41,251 bases of DNA from positions 1-41,251 of the forward strand of contig JAJRTH010000025.1 in NCBI GenBank assembly GCA_024278375.1, in the 5' to 3' direction. The notes under the pieces are model-generated. The model had not been told where the DNA came from, made no database searches, and was given only the letters and a program-made list of their open reading frames with translations. The position numbers and the translations under genes were made by a program. This DNA is from an archaeon (lineage in GTDB: Archaea > Thermoplasmatota > Thermoplasmata > WALJ01). How positions within the stretch are numbered: the first letter of the stretch is position 1; the number at the start of each line of letters is the position of its first letter. Below, piece after piece: positions 1-9,176 of the stretch.

Positions 1-74
1 AGGCGTTACTGTGCTCCTGCGCTCTTCTTAAAGAAGGCTGGGTCGCACAGGCGTTACTGTGCTCCTGCGCTCTT
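1..74. repeat. Two direct copies of a 26-nt sequence (AGGCGTTACTGTGCTCCTGCGCTCTT) at 1-26 and 49-74; the second is part of a GCACAG-GCGTTA-CTGTGC hairpin
   Basis: Read directly. The copies are identical with 48 bp spacing. The same GCGTTA-loop hairpin recurs at 24557-24578. Confidence 0.85.
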
Positions 75-199
75 TTCATGGTTTCGATGCGATGAAGATC
101 TTCAAGTCTCCTATATATGACAGATGTGGGTGTATAAGACAAAATGCCTTCAAAATGGAAATACTTAAATACAAGAAATAGATAGATCTTTGGAGGCGA

Positions 200-867
200 T
201 ATCACGCCATTAATAAAAATATATCCTTGGGAAGAAAAAATAAAGACAGTAAAAGATGTCCTGCTAGCAATAGGGGCATTCTTGTTCGTACTTTCCATGG
301 TTGCATTCAATATATCCTCTTTCGAAGGGTCCGGAGATGGAAAAAGTTATTTTCATATGATATGGATAGGAGGGCCTTTGGCAGCTGTGGGAATCAATTC
401 TCTTAGCTTCAGTTTTTGGTGCAAGAAAGGAAGTATCCACATACCCTAGAGGCACTGAGTATGTATTAAGTTCAAAAAGTGTGCTGTATCCAATATCTTA
501 CGCTATAGCCTTTATTTTTATTGCTGGTGCTATATTAACTATAGTAATTCTTTTTATGTCTATGCAGGTTTCAGGACAGTATAAAGAGACACACATGTCT
601 CTCTCAGTTTTGAGCAGTGTTTCTCTGCTTTTATCTGTTTTCCTCTCACCCTTGATATCTATTTTCTTGGCAAGATGGATGAGCTCTAAAAGGGAAGAAT
701 ATGAAAAAGAAGAATATAACAAAAAATTGTCTCAGGCCAGAAATTATGAAACCGCTATGAACTATGAAATGGCAATAAAGCTTTACGAAGAGCTTGGATT
801 ATGGGAAGATGCAAAAAGATGCAGACTACAGAAATCTTCCCAAAGCGGTGTAACACAAAACCCTTAA
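200..867 (+). pseudogene. Possible frameshifted small membrane protein; the downstream intact part is ORF 481-867
   Basis: Frame A (about 212-446) reads LIKIYPWEEKIKTVKDVLLAIGAFLFVLSMVAFNISSFEGSGDGKSYFHMIWIGGPLAAVGINSLSFSF... and ends at TAG 447. The frame of ORF 481-867 is open from about 370 (..SVFGARKEVSTYPRGTEYVLSSKSVLYPISYAIAF..). The frames meet near a TTTTT run at 413-417. C-terminus is a short YEMAIKLYEELGLWEDAKRCR helix-pair motif. Confidence 0.4.
481..867 (+). CDS. Hypothetical membrane protein with two TM segments and C-terminal AxxYExLGxWxxAxxxR motif
   Basis: ORF track; hydrophobic segments followed by a charged helix. Confidence 0.5.
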   Translation: MLYPISYAIAFIFIAGAILTIVILFMSMQVSGQYKETHMSLSVLSSVSLLLSVFLSPLISIFLARWMSSKREEYEKEEYNKKLSQARNYETAMNYEMAIKLYEELGLWEDAKRCRLQKSSQSGVTQNP

Positions 868-920
868 TTTAAAATGAAGCTCCCAACCGCAGCAAGCTGG
901 ATGTATAGGAATTAAATAAA

Positions 921-932
921 GCTGAGAGGGAG
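921..932. repeat. Echo of tRNA-Ser(TGA) 3' end (GCTGAGAGGGAG versus GCTGAGGGGGAG at 989-1000)
   Basis: 11/12 match, 68 nt beyond the tRNA 3' end sequence on the tRNA's downstream side. Confidence 0.6.
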
Positions 933-987
933 AGGAGCAACGATTCCGCAGGAATTGCGAATGATACTTTTTATATAATAAAAGTCA

Positions 988-1070
988 CGCTGAGGGGGAG
1001 ATTTGAACTCCCGTGGGCAGAGCCCACCGGCTCTCAAGGCCGGCGCCTTTCCGGGCTAGGCTACCTCAGC
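988..1070 (-). tRNA. tRNA-Ser (anticodon TGA)
   Basis: Reverse complement GCTGAGGTAGCCTAGCCCGGAAAGGCGCCGGCCTTGAGAGCCGG..variable arm..GGGAGTTCAAATCTCCCCCTCAGCG; acceptor GCTGAGG/CCTCAGC; anticodon loop CTTGAGA; long variable arm. CCA not encoded. Confidence 0.95.
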
Positions 1071-1145
1071 ACAGGAGCTTGGAAAATAGGCAGCTGATAA
1101 AAGGGTTTTGATTGATATGCTGTATTGTACAAATAATTTATAAGT

Positions 1146-1248
1146 CATGGTGCTATAGTTTCTGACATATACCAGAACCATTGACGGGGTGCACCATGGC
1201 CTATATGTTCATAAATTTTTATGAACAGAAGCCTTCTAATAGAAGGCT
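1146..1248. other. Hairpin-rich intergenic segment (possible structured RNA or terminator cluster)
   Basis: Inverted repeat CATGGTGC (1146-1153)/GCACCATG (1191-1198); palindrome GTTCATAAATTTTTATGAAC (1207-1226); stem-loop AGCCTTCT-AAT-AGAAGGCT (1230-1248). Confidence 0.5.
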
Positions 1249-1272
1249 ATACTATTTGTGCAACAGAGCATG

Positions 1273-2637
1273 TTAAGCCACGTTCATTCCCTTTACCAGT
1301 ATGGACGGTATTATGAAGCTAAAGCCGCCCATTGATGCTGGCAATGGTCTTTCATCGTCCCCTATGGCGATTATGTTTTTCAGCAGTTCCACACTGTTTC
1401 CGCCTATCATCGCCGAACTCACCGGATACTTTATTCCTCCGTTCTCCACATACAGCAGTCCCGTGGAATTCAGGGAAATATCGCCGCTTACCACATTGGA
1501 CGTGTGCGCTCCGAGCACACTGTATACCACTATGCCCCTGTCCATCTCGGATATCAGGCTGTCTATGCTCTTCACATCCGGGAATTCGAGCACGATGTTT
1601 CTCGCCACGGTCTCGGGCGGTGACGAATCCCTCGGTGTTCTGAACCTCGGACCGGTCCTCATCCCGTTGCCGGTGCTTTCCGCTCCGAACTCCTTTGCGC
1701 TCACGCTGTCGAACATGAAGTTTCTGAGCACTCCGTCTTCTATGAGCGGGAGCTTTCTCGATGCCCTGCCCTCATCATCGGACGGAGCGGAATAAAGTCC
1801 TAGCGGATTTGTCTGGTCATCATATAAGTTCAATCCCTTGGCGGCAATCTCCTTTCCCAGTATATCCGGCCTATATGGACTCTCTCCCCTGTGTGCTCTG
1901 TTCCCGTAGAGCTGCACCACAGTGGTGAACTCCAGTATCTGCTTTATGGCGTTCCTCATGAAAAGAACATCCATTTCACCGGACTTCTCAAGATTCTTCG
2001 CTCCATTGGTCTTGATGGCAATCTCGCTGGCCTCCTTTCCTATGGCGGAGAAATCGATATCCGGCTTGTGCGAGACTCGGGTGGAAGAGCCGTTGGAAAC
2101 CCCTTTGTCCTGTAGAATGGCATAGAGTCCACCTCCTATGAAACTCTCCTTTCCTTCCGCATAGGTTCCGTGGGAATTGTATACATAATATTCTGAATAT
2201 CCATATTTTATACCTCCCTCGGGAACGATGATGTCTCTCCTTATCTCTCTGGCGCTGTCCACCATCTCTTTGAGATTTTCTAGGCCTTCTTCCGGGCTGT
2301 AATTGACGATACGGTCGCTGTAAATCCCCTCTATTACCGGATACTCATCATCGCTGAGAAACGAATATCCGTCTATTTTCTTACCGAGTTTAGAAAGTTT
2401 AAGGGCACTTTCCAGAGCGGTTTCCACATCCTTCTCCGAGAAATAGCTGAATCCTATTCTTCCGTCCCTTAGAACTCTCACCGCATATCCCGTTGATGCC
2501 CCTCCGCCTCCGAAATCCACTTCGTTCTTTTCCACGCTTATCTCGGTGCTCACATCCTTTATCCAGAATACCTCAGCCTCGTTGGCACCCATTTTCTCGG
2601 CCATCCTGACGATATCTTCCGGCTCCATATCATGCAC
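1273..2637 (-). CDS. TldE/PmbA-like metallopeptidase-family protein
   Basis: 454 aa; TldD/PmbA architecture, paired with the upstream TldD gene; start overlaps the TldD stop (ATGA-type overlap at 2630-2637). Confidence 0.85.
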   Translation of the reverse strand: MHDMEPEDIVRMAEKMGANEAEVFWIKDVSTEISVEKNEVDFGGGGASTGYAVRVLRDGRIGFSYFSEKDVETALESALKLSKLGKKIDGYSFLSDDEYPVIEGIYSDRIVNYSPEEGLENLKEMVDSAREIRRDIIVPEGGIKYGYSEYYVYNSHGTYAEGKESFIGGGLYAILQDKGVSNGSSTRVSHKPDIDFSAIGKEASEIAIKTNGAKNLEKSGEMDVLFMRNAIKQILEFTTVVQLYGNRAHRGESPYRPDILGKEIAAKGLNLYDDQTNPLGLYSAPSDDEGRASRKLPLIEDGVLRNFMFDSVSAKEFGAESTGNGMRTGPRFRTPRDSSPPETVARNIVLEFPDVKSIDSLISEMDRGIVVYSVLGAHTSNVVSGDISLNSTGLLYVENGGIKYPVSSAMIGGNSVELLKNIIAIGDDERPLPASMGGFSFIIPSILVKGMNVA

Positions 2638-4012
2638 CTCCTACGTTTGCGGCCTTAATCCTCACATGCGGTCCGCCGTCGCTCACTGGCACCCACTGGC
2701 CCTTTCCGCAGCTTCCGGGATGGGCAAAGCGGAAATCGTTGCCCAGAGCATCTATGTTTTTCAGTATCTCAAGGGTGGAACCCCCGAACGACACATCCTT
2801 CAAGGGTTTGGTTATCTCGCCGTTCTCGATAAGATAGGCCTCCTGCGCATTGAACTGGAACGTTCCCTTGCCGGTGTCCACCTGCCCTCCTCTGCTTCCC
2901 TTGGCATAGACTCCGAACTTTATGTCCTCCATGAGTTCTTCGAAACTGTGGTCTCCGTTGGCTATGTAGGTATTGCTCATTCTGACCAGAGGTCTGTGCG
3001 ATATGGATTCGGCCCTTGCGCTCCCGTTCGGCTCCATTCCAAGTTTGAATGCCGTTTCTCTGCTCAGGAGATAGGTCTTCAGTATGCCTTTCTCCACAAG
3101 CACCTTCTTCCTTGCTCTGACACCCTCGTCGTCGTAGGGGAACGAGCCGTATACGTTCCCGGCGGTAGGGTCGTCTATTATCGTTACTATGTCTGAGCCA
3201 ACCCTCTCTCCGATCTTTCCCTCGAGACAGGAATCCCCGGCCATTATGAGATCCGCCTCCGTGGCATGTCCGAGAGCCTCATGGGCGAAGACTCCCGCAA
3301 GATCCTGGTCGGCTATTATGGGCATGACTCCGCTGGGGCTTTTTTCGGCATGAAGAAGTCTAACTGCCGTTTTCGCCCCTTCGACAGTGTTCTCTATCGG
3401 GTGCTGTCCGACCTGCTCGAATGCCTCGAAACCTCCCGTACCTCCGGCCGAGATTATCACGCTTGATGCGTTGCCAGCGTCCATGGCAACTATGGCAGCC
3501 CTGACATATGTTCTGGTCACCTGGGTTCTGATATCCGAGCCCTCTGAATTCACGAATCTCTGGAACAGGGTTTTATCCGAATATCCGGCGGTGACCGTCC
3601 TGACCTCTTTCTCTTCCTTGGCCATTGCCACCATGTCCTTAACGAGTTCGTATTTTTCCGAGATGTCTATGTCAGCAGGGTCCTTTTTCGGAACCCATAT
3701 AACACCGTCATCCACCACCGGGACCTCAGCCAGCCCGGTCTTTCTATTGCTGGCTCCAGCTGTGACCTTTGCAAGTTTGAATGCGGTTTCTAGGGCCTTC
3801 AACATGGATTTATCGCTGAGGTCATGGGTCGAGAAGAATCCCCAAGCCCCGCCGTAGAGAACCCTTATTCCAGCACCTTCGCTCTCCCCGAAGAGGGCCT
3901 TTTCCACATTTTTGTCTTTCAACTCCAGGCCCGTCCCGGAGCTTTTCGCAGTTCTTATATCGCAGTAACTGGCGCCCATTTCCAGCGCCTTTCTGACAAG
4001 CTTCTGTTCCAA
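2630..4012 (-). CDS. tldD: TldD-like zinc metallopeptidase
   Basis: 460 aa; HEALGHATEAD metal-binding motif, YDDEGVRARK, GxCGKGQWVPVSDGGPHVRI C-terminus. Confidence 0.9.
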   Translation of the reverse strand: MEQKLVRKALEMGASYCDIRTAKSSGTGLELKDKNVEKALFGESEGAGIRVLYGGAWGFFSTHDLSDKSMLKALETAFKLAKVTAGASNRKTGLAEVPVVDDGVIWVPKKDPADIDISEKYELVKDMVAMAKEEKEVRTVTAGYSDKTLFQRFVNSEGSDIRTQVTRTYVRAAIVAMDAGNASSVIISAGGTGGFEAFEQVGQHPIENTVEGAKTAVRLLHAEKSPSGVMPIIADQDLAGVFAHEALGHATEADLIMAGDSCLEGKIGERVGSDIVTIIDDPTAGNVYGSFPYDDEGVRARKKVLVEKGILKTYLLSRETAFKLGMEPNGSARAESISHRPLVRMSNTYIANGDHSFEELMEDIKFGVYAKGSRGGQVDTGKGTFQFNAQEAYLIENGEITKPLKDVSFGGSTLEILKNIDALGNDFRFAHPGSCGKGQWVPVSDGGPHVRIKAANVGGA

Positions 4013-4128
4013 ATAATCACCGGCGTTAATATGGGGGAAATAAATAAGTGATGCTCTCCTTTCAAAAAAACCAGCATCTCAAAAAACCTATATAGTAGAG
4101 GGCGTTTTGGCGGTAAAAATCAAAGAGA

Positions 4129-4920
4129 GTGAGGAAAATGATTAGAATGTGCGAAGAACACGGATACTTCAGGGGAGAGGTCTGCCCCGTGTGCGGCATG
4201 GAAGGAAGGTTCATACTGAACGATTATGAGATGGAGCACCTCGGAAAGACACTGGCAGGCGTTCTCAGACATTTTCCCGAGAAATTCGACCTCACCATGG
4301 ATCCGAGAGGATGGGTGGACGTACAGCAGTTCGTCAATGCAATCAAGGCCAGACAGAGAAGGTTCAGATGGCTGAGGGCATATCACATAGTGGCGCTCAT
4401 AAAGACCGATCCCAAGGGGAGATATGAGTACAGGGACGGTTACATAAGAGCCACATACGGACATACCATAGATGTGGACCTCGATTTTCCCACGGATAAT
4501 GTTCCCGAAAAGCTCTATTATCCCGCAACGGAAGAGGAGGAGGAATTCCTCAGGGAAGGGGGATTGAGACCTTCGGACAGGATATTCGTCCATCTCAGCA
4601 CCACCATGGAATCGGCGGTCGAGGCCGGAAAGGTCCGAAGTCCGAGGCCGGTCGTGTTCGAGATAGCCGCGAAGAAGGCCAGTGAGGACGGCATAGCCAT
4701 AATGCATGCAGCCCCTACAATATATATCACCAAGGAGATACCTCCACAGTATATGAGAGAAGCGGAAATCCCAGAAGAACTTCTCGGCCAGGATGAGGAG
4801 GAGAATGCCGAGGAGGCGGCGGAATCCGCCGGAGAGGAAGAAACTGCAGGAACTCAAGGGGCGGAGAGCACGGAAGACGAGAAACCCGAGGAAAACGGCC
4901 GAGAAAAACCGGAAGAATAG
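4129..4920 (+). CDS. kptA: RNA 2'-phosphotransferase (Tpt1/KptA) with N-terminal zinc-binding segment
   Basis: LGKTLAGVLRHFPEKFDLTMDPRGWVDVQQFV..RATYGHTIDVDLDFP..LYYPATEEE..VHLSTTMESAVEAGKVR; N-terminal CEEHGYFRGEVCPVCG. Confidence 0.9.
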   Translation: MRKMIRMCEEHGYFRGEVCPVCGMEGRFILNDYEMEHLGKTLAGVLRHFPEKFDLTMDPRGWVDVQQFVNAIKARQRRFRWLRAYHIVALIKTDPKGRYEYRDGYIRATYGHTIDVDLDFPTDNVPEKLYYPATEEEEEFLREGGLRPSDRIFVHLSTTMESAVEAGKVRSPRPVVFEIAAKKASEDGIAIMHAAPTIYITKEIPPQYMREAEIPEELLGQDEEENAEEAAESAGEEETAGTQGAESTEDEKPEENGREKPEE

Positions 4921-5049
4921 AAACAACCCCTTTCATCACTTATTTTTGCAATACACCGCATCCGAAGACCAGATCGGTAAGGACATAAAAGTCCTTTCCA
5001 ATAATAAACTACTTATACTCTGTTAGCCATCATAAAAAAGAGGTGTACT

Positions 5050-7455
5050 TTGAGCGCCGAAAAAAAAGTGGCCTGCCCCTTCTGCGGGGAAGAAATCGAC
5101 TCAGATGCGCTCCGATGCTCTAACTGTGGTAACGGATGGGACGGTCCGGAGGAGAGAGAGGCCATAAGGGCCATAATGAAGATGCCGGGAATGGGGGAGA
5201 AAAGGACAAGAAAACTATATGAGGCGGGCTTCAAGAGGATAAAGGACATAGAGGATGCGGACATAAAGGATATTCTGGAAAAGGCGGGAATACCTGTCAG
5301 CGTGGCCAGGGAAGTCAAGGAGAGGATTGAGGAAAGAAAGGGCCTCTATCTGTGTCCGGCCTGCGGTGCGTTCGTGAGTTCCGAGGCGACTGAGTGTCCG
5401 ATATGCGGAGCGGCGCTCTATGAGGAGGCCGAAGTCGAGGAGGAAGATACCGAAGGGATAGCACCTGATCTGAGTGCTCTTGAAGATGACCTTCAGATCG
5501 AGGAGAGGGTCTCCCTATACGTATGCCGAATATGTGGTGCCTTCGTATCCGGAGATGCAAAGAGATGTCCGGTATGCAGCGCCCCAATGCCAGAAAACAG
5601 GGCCGAAACCCCTCAGAAGATCAAAGACGATCTATTGGAGGATGAGAATGCCAACATAACCGCCATAAAGAAGTTCTTCGGGGTGGAGGAGATTTCCAGC
5701 ATATCCGAGATATCACTTCCCACGGACGATATACTCGAGACCACTCCGGAGATAGATATGTGCGGCAACTGCGGTGCATTCGTAAGGCCAGAGGCACTTC
5801 AATGTCCCGTATGCGGTGCCGCTTTGATACCTGAGATTTCCGTCGAGGAAGAGATTAAGGCGGAGGAGGAGGCATTAAATGCACTTGAAGAACTCAAAAA
5901 CGAGCTTGTCGGAGCGGAGATAGTTGCCGGAACGGAGGAAGAACCGCCTGCCGAGGAGTCAGGCGAAGAGACTGTAGAGTATGTATGTCCGGAGTGCGGC
6001 TCTGCCGTTCCGAAGGATGCGGTTACCTGTCCGGAGTGCGACGCTGTCTTCGGCGATACCGAAGATGAGACGGAAGAGGGTGTGGTCCTCCCCCTCGATA
6101 GCGTCATCTCGGAAGAGGCGTTACATGTCGAGAAAGAACCCGCCGAGGAGGAGATAAAGGCCGAGGTCGAATCGCTACTGAAAACCCAGAAAAAGCCTGA
6201 AAAGGAACTTATAGAGAGCTTCGAGTTAGAATATGGTCTAGAAGGCGGCTTCGACGAGATAGCCTCCATAGAGGTCAGGGAAAAGGAGACAGCGCCCAAG
6301 ATGCCCAAACTGGAGATACCGAAGAAGCTCAGGGATTGGCACAGGGTTGAGGATTTGCTGATGGCCTCGGGATCAATAGCGGCGGTGCTCCTGGCAGCGG
6401 AGTATCTTCTGACATACCCTGTCGTGAAGGACCCTAAAATGGCATATGGGAGCGCTGCCGTGCTAGTTTTCATACCTATCCTGGCATTTTCGCTGCTGAT
6501 GCTCTTCGTAGATCGAAAGAAGGTCTTTTCCAACCTCACATCCTCCGCGTTTCTTCTAGCTCCTTTCCTTATGGCCCTATTCGTCCCTCTCAGATGGTTC
6601 CTCGCTTTGGACTTCCAGAGGCCCCTATTATCGGATATTATGATAATGGCATTTTCCGCGGTCCTACTTCTGGCGATACTCAGGATATTCAAGGGCGATA
6701 CAAGCCCATTCTGGCTGTTTTTCCTGGGAATATCCCTCATATCTCTGCATTCCGTGCTGTTCCTGACGGATTTCTATACGTTATTCGTACCGGAGTATGA
6801 CAACGTACCGTCGCTCGGCATACCGATAATGGGAGGTGCAATGCTCGCAATGTCTGTATATCTGAGGATAGACTCTGCGGTGCGCTCCCTTCTTGCCACC
6901 AGAGATGTTCTTCTGGGGCACAGGCACTACATGGGCGGAGAATACGACGAGGCGATGAAGTACTATACCCGGGCGATAAAGAGGAAGAGAGGGGATGAAA
7001 GCGGGTACGACCTCGCATATTACAGCAAGGGTACCGCACTTCTCAGCGCAGGTAACGCCGTAGAAGCCCTCCGATATCTGAACAAGGCGCTTAAAGAAAA
7101 TCCCGGCAATGAGATGGCATGGAACAACAGGGGCATAGCGCTTTCAAAGCTGGGATTGACAGAGGCGGCACTGAAATCATATGACGAGGCCATAAGGCTT
7201 AACCCCAGATACGATGTCGCATGGAACAACAGAGGAAACGCCCTGGCAAGAATCGGCAGATATGAAGAGGCCCTGGAGTGTTACGACAAGGCCCTCAGCA
7301 TAAATCCGGAATACACGGATGCGTGGATGAACAAGGGGTATGTTCTCATAAAACTGGACAGATACAGGGAAGCGAAGGAATGTGCGGAACATATTCTGCC
7401 ATCCGCGAGAAAGACCGTCAAAGGCGGCCGAAGAGCGGAAAGGACCCCGGTATGA
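5050..7455 (+). CDS. Multi-zinc-ribbon, HhH-like, transmembrane and TPR-repeat protein
   Basis: 801 aa; at least five CxxC..CxxC ribbons; helix-hairpin-helix-like PGMGEKRTRKLYEAGFKRIKDIEDADIKDILEKAGI; several TM helices; C-terminal TPRs (NPGNEMAWNNRGIALSKLG.., NPRYDVAWNNRGNALARIG..). TTG start. Confidence 0.8.
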   Translation: MSAEKKVACPFCGEEIDSDALRCSNCGNGWDGPEEREAIRAIMKMPGMGEKRTRKLYEAGFKRIKDIEDADIKDILEKAGIPVSVAREVKERIEERKGLYLCPACGAFVSSEATECPICGAALYEEAEVEEEDTEGIAPDLSALEDDLQIEERVSLYVCRICGAFVSGDAKRCPVCSAPMPENRAETPQKIKDDLLEDENANITAIKKFFGVEEISSISEISLPTDDILETTPEIDMCGNCGAFVRPEALQCPVCGAALIPEISVEEEIKAEEEALNALEELKNELVGAEIVAGTEEEPPAEESGEETVEYVCPECGSAVPKDAVTCPECDAVFGDTEDETEEGVVLPLDSVISEEALHVEKEPAEEEIKAEVESLLKTQKKPEKELIESFELEYGLEGGFDEIASIEVREKETAPKMPKLEIPKKLRDWHRVEDLLMASGSIAAVLLAAEYLLTYPVVKDPKMAYGSAAVLVFIPILAFSLLMLFVDRKKVFSNLTSSAFLLAPFLMALFVPLRWFLALDFQRPLLSDIMIMAFSAVLLLAILRIFKGDTSPFWLFFLGISLISLHSVLFLTDFYTLFVPEYDNVPSLGIPIMGGAMLAMSVYLRIDSAVRSLLATRDVLLGHRHYMGGEYDEAMKYYTRAIKRKRGDESGYDLAYYSKGTALLSAGNAVEALRYLNKALKENPGNEMAWNNRGIALSKLGLTEAALKSYDEAIRLNPRYDVAWNNRGNALARIGRYEEALECYDKALSINPEYTDAWMNKGYVLIKLDRYREAKECAEHILPSARKTVKGGRRAERTPV

Positions 7456-7500
7456 AACACCCTTTCGAAAAGTTTTAATCCCAGTGCTTTATCCCACGAT

Positions 7501-8574
7501 ATGGTATCAAAGGAAGAGATAGGAAGAATTTTAGAAGGGTATGACAGAAAAAATCTCTCTATAGCCACCGTCTGCTCCCACAGCAGCCTTCAGATATTCA
7601 ACGGCGCCAGGAAAGAGGGTTTTTACACTATAGGTATAGCCATAAAGGAGAGAGCGAAATTCTACGACGCTTTTCCCCGGGGAAGGCCGGATGAATTCCT
7701 AATAGTGGACACCTACGACGAGATTTTCGACCTCACCGACGAACTCATAGAAAAAAATGCCATAGTGATACCCCATGGCTCCTTCGTCGAGTATCTTGGT
7801 GCCAACAGGTTCAAGGAACTTCCCCTGCCCACTTTCGGCAACCGTTCCGTTCTCGAATGGGAATCAGACAGGGACAAAGAAAGGGAATGGCTGGAAAAAC
7901 ATGCCGGAATAAAGATGCCCAGGAAAATCGAGGACCCGAAAAAGATAGACAGGCCAGTTCTTGTGAAATATCACGGTGCAAAGGGCGGAAAAGGATTCTT
8001 CATAGCCAAGGACTATGCGGAGTTCAAGCTCGGGATAGACTGGACGAAGAAGTACTCCATACAGGAATACATCCTCGGAACGAGATACTACATGCATTTC
8101 TTCTATTCTCCCATAAAAAACGACGGATACAGGGTTTCAAAGGGAACGATCGAGATGCTCAGCATAGACAGAAGGGACGAATCTAATATAGACGAGATAT
8201 ACAAGCTCGGAGCGCAGGAAGAGCTCAAGAAGATGGGCATATTCCCATCATTCGTTGTTACAGGCAATGTGCCGGTCGTCCTGAGGGAATCTCTGCTGCC
8301 CAAGGCATTCGAACTGGCGGAAAAGGTGGTGGAAAGTTCCATAAAACTCTTCGGAGGCATGATAGGGCCTTTCTGTCTGGAGTCCATCGTTACCGATAGC
8401 CTCGATTTCTATGTCTTTGAGATCTCTTCGAGGATAGTCGCAGGCACTAACCCTTTCATATCCGGCTCGCCTTATGCCGACCTAATAGAGCCAGGGATGT
8501 CCACCGGACAGAGGATAGCAAGAGAGATACGGATGGCAAACGAAAAGAACGCTCTCAGTGAAATAATATCGTGA
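7501..8574 (+). CDS. purP: Formate-dependent AICAR formyltransferase-type ligase (PurP)
   Basis: 357 aa ATP-grasp; SIATVCSHSSLQIFNGARKEGFYTIGI.., GAKGGKGFFIAKD, FEISSRIVAGTN. Confidence 0.9.
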   Translation: MVSKEEIGRILEGYDRKNLSIATVCSHSSLQIFNGARKEGFYTIGIAIKERAKFYDAFPRGRPDEFLIVDTYDEIFDLTDELIEKNAIVIPHGSFVEYLGANRFKELPLPTFGNRSVLEWESDRDKEREWLEKHAGIKMPRKIEDPKKIDRPVLVKYHGAKGGKGFFIAKDYAEFKLGIDWTKKYSIQEYILGTRYYMHFFYSPIKNDGYRVSKGTIEMLSIDRRDESNIDEIYKLGAQEELKKMGIFPSFVVTGNVPVVLRESLLPKAFELAEKVVESSIKLFGGMIGPFCLESIVTDSLDFYVFEISSRIVAGTNPFISGSPYADLIEPGMSTGQRIAREIRMANEKNALSEIIS

Positions 8575-8578
8575 TCTC

Positions 8579-9175
8579 ATGCGGAGATTCCTTGTGGTAG
8601 GTCACGGAGCGAACACTGATGGCGATTTTCGCCTGGACGACCTCCCGGGAACAGGGGGCAGGATGGACATAATCGCGATGTCCGTATCCTCGGCTCTATT
8701 TCTCTCCCATGAACTGAGAAAGGAGGTGGAGGTCTGGCTCGTTCTTATGGGAGGGGCGCCGCATACCCTTAAGATAATCGGTTCCGAGGCAAGATACCTA
8801 TTTCCCGACGAAAGGAACATTGCGGGAATGATAAGGACGAATCTTCTCAGACACAGGGAAGGGAAAAGAGAGACCCCGGGGATATATGTCTCTGACATGG
8901 ATTTCAGAGAGGCCGTGGAGAGCGCCTCCGAGGACTCCGAGATTTTTTATCTCAAAGAAGGCGGCAAGGACATAAGGTCTGCGAACATCAGCGGCAATTC
9001 GACCTTCGTTCTGGGGGACAACAAGGACCTTACACCGGAAGAGGAGGAGATGGTGGAAAAAATCGGCGCCCGTAAGATAGGTCTGGGTAAAAAAAGCCTT
9101 CACACCTACCAGGCCATAGTTGTGGCCAATTATGAACTGGACAGGAGGGAAGAGTCTGGAACAGGCGCTCCTTGA
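8579..9175 (+). CDS. trmY: tRNA pseudouridine(54) N1-methyltransferase (TrmY)
   Basis: FLVVGHGANTDGDFRLDDLPGTGGRMDIIAMSVSSALFLSHELRK.., FPDERNIAGMIRTNL, LGDNKDLTPEEE. Confidence 0.9.
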   Translation: MRRFLVVGHGANTDGDFRLDDLPGTGGRMDIIAMSVSSALFLSHELRKEVEVWLVLMGGAPHTLKIIGSEARYLFPDERNIAGMIRTNLLRHREGKRETPGIYVSDMDFREAVESASEDSEIFYLKEGGKDIRSANISGNSTFVLGDNKDLTPEEEEMVEKIGARKIGLGKKSLHTYQAIVVANYELDRREESGTGAP

Positions 9176-9176
9176 T

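Noticed and set aside
4021-4130. Poly-A/T-rich intergenic between tldD and kptA as a possible regulatory RNA
   Set aside because: Looks like an ordinary divergent archaeal promoter region; no strong hairpin seen.
5799-6740. Minus-strand 313-aa ORF (Ser-rich) and similar long antisense ORFs (1301-1795, 2546-3196, 23465-24484, 30875-31516, 31405-32469)
   Set aside because: Shadow ORFs opposite clearly recognisable genes; biased composition reflects the codon usage of the opposite strand.
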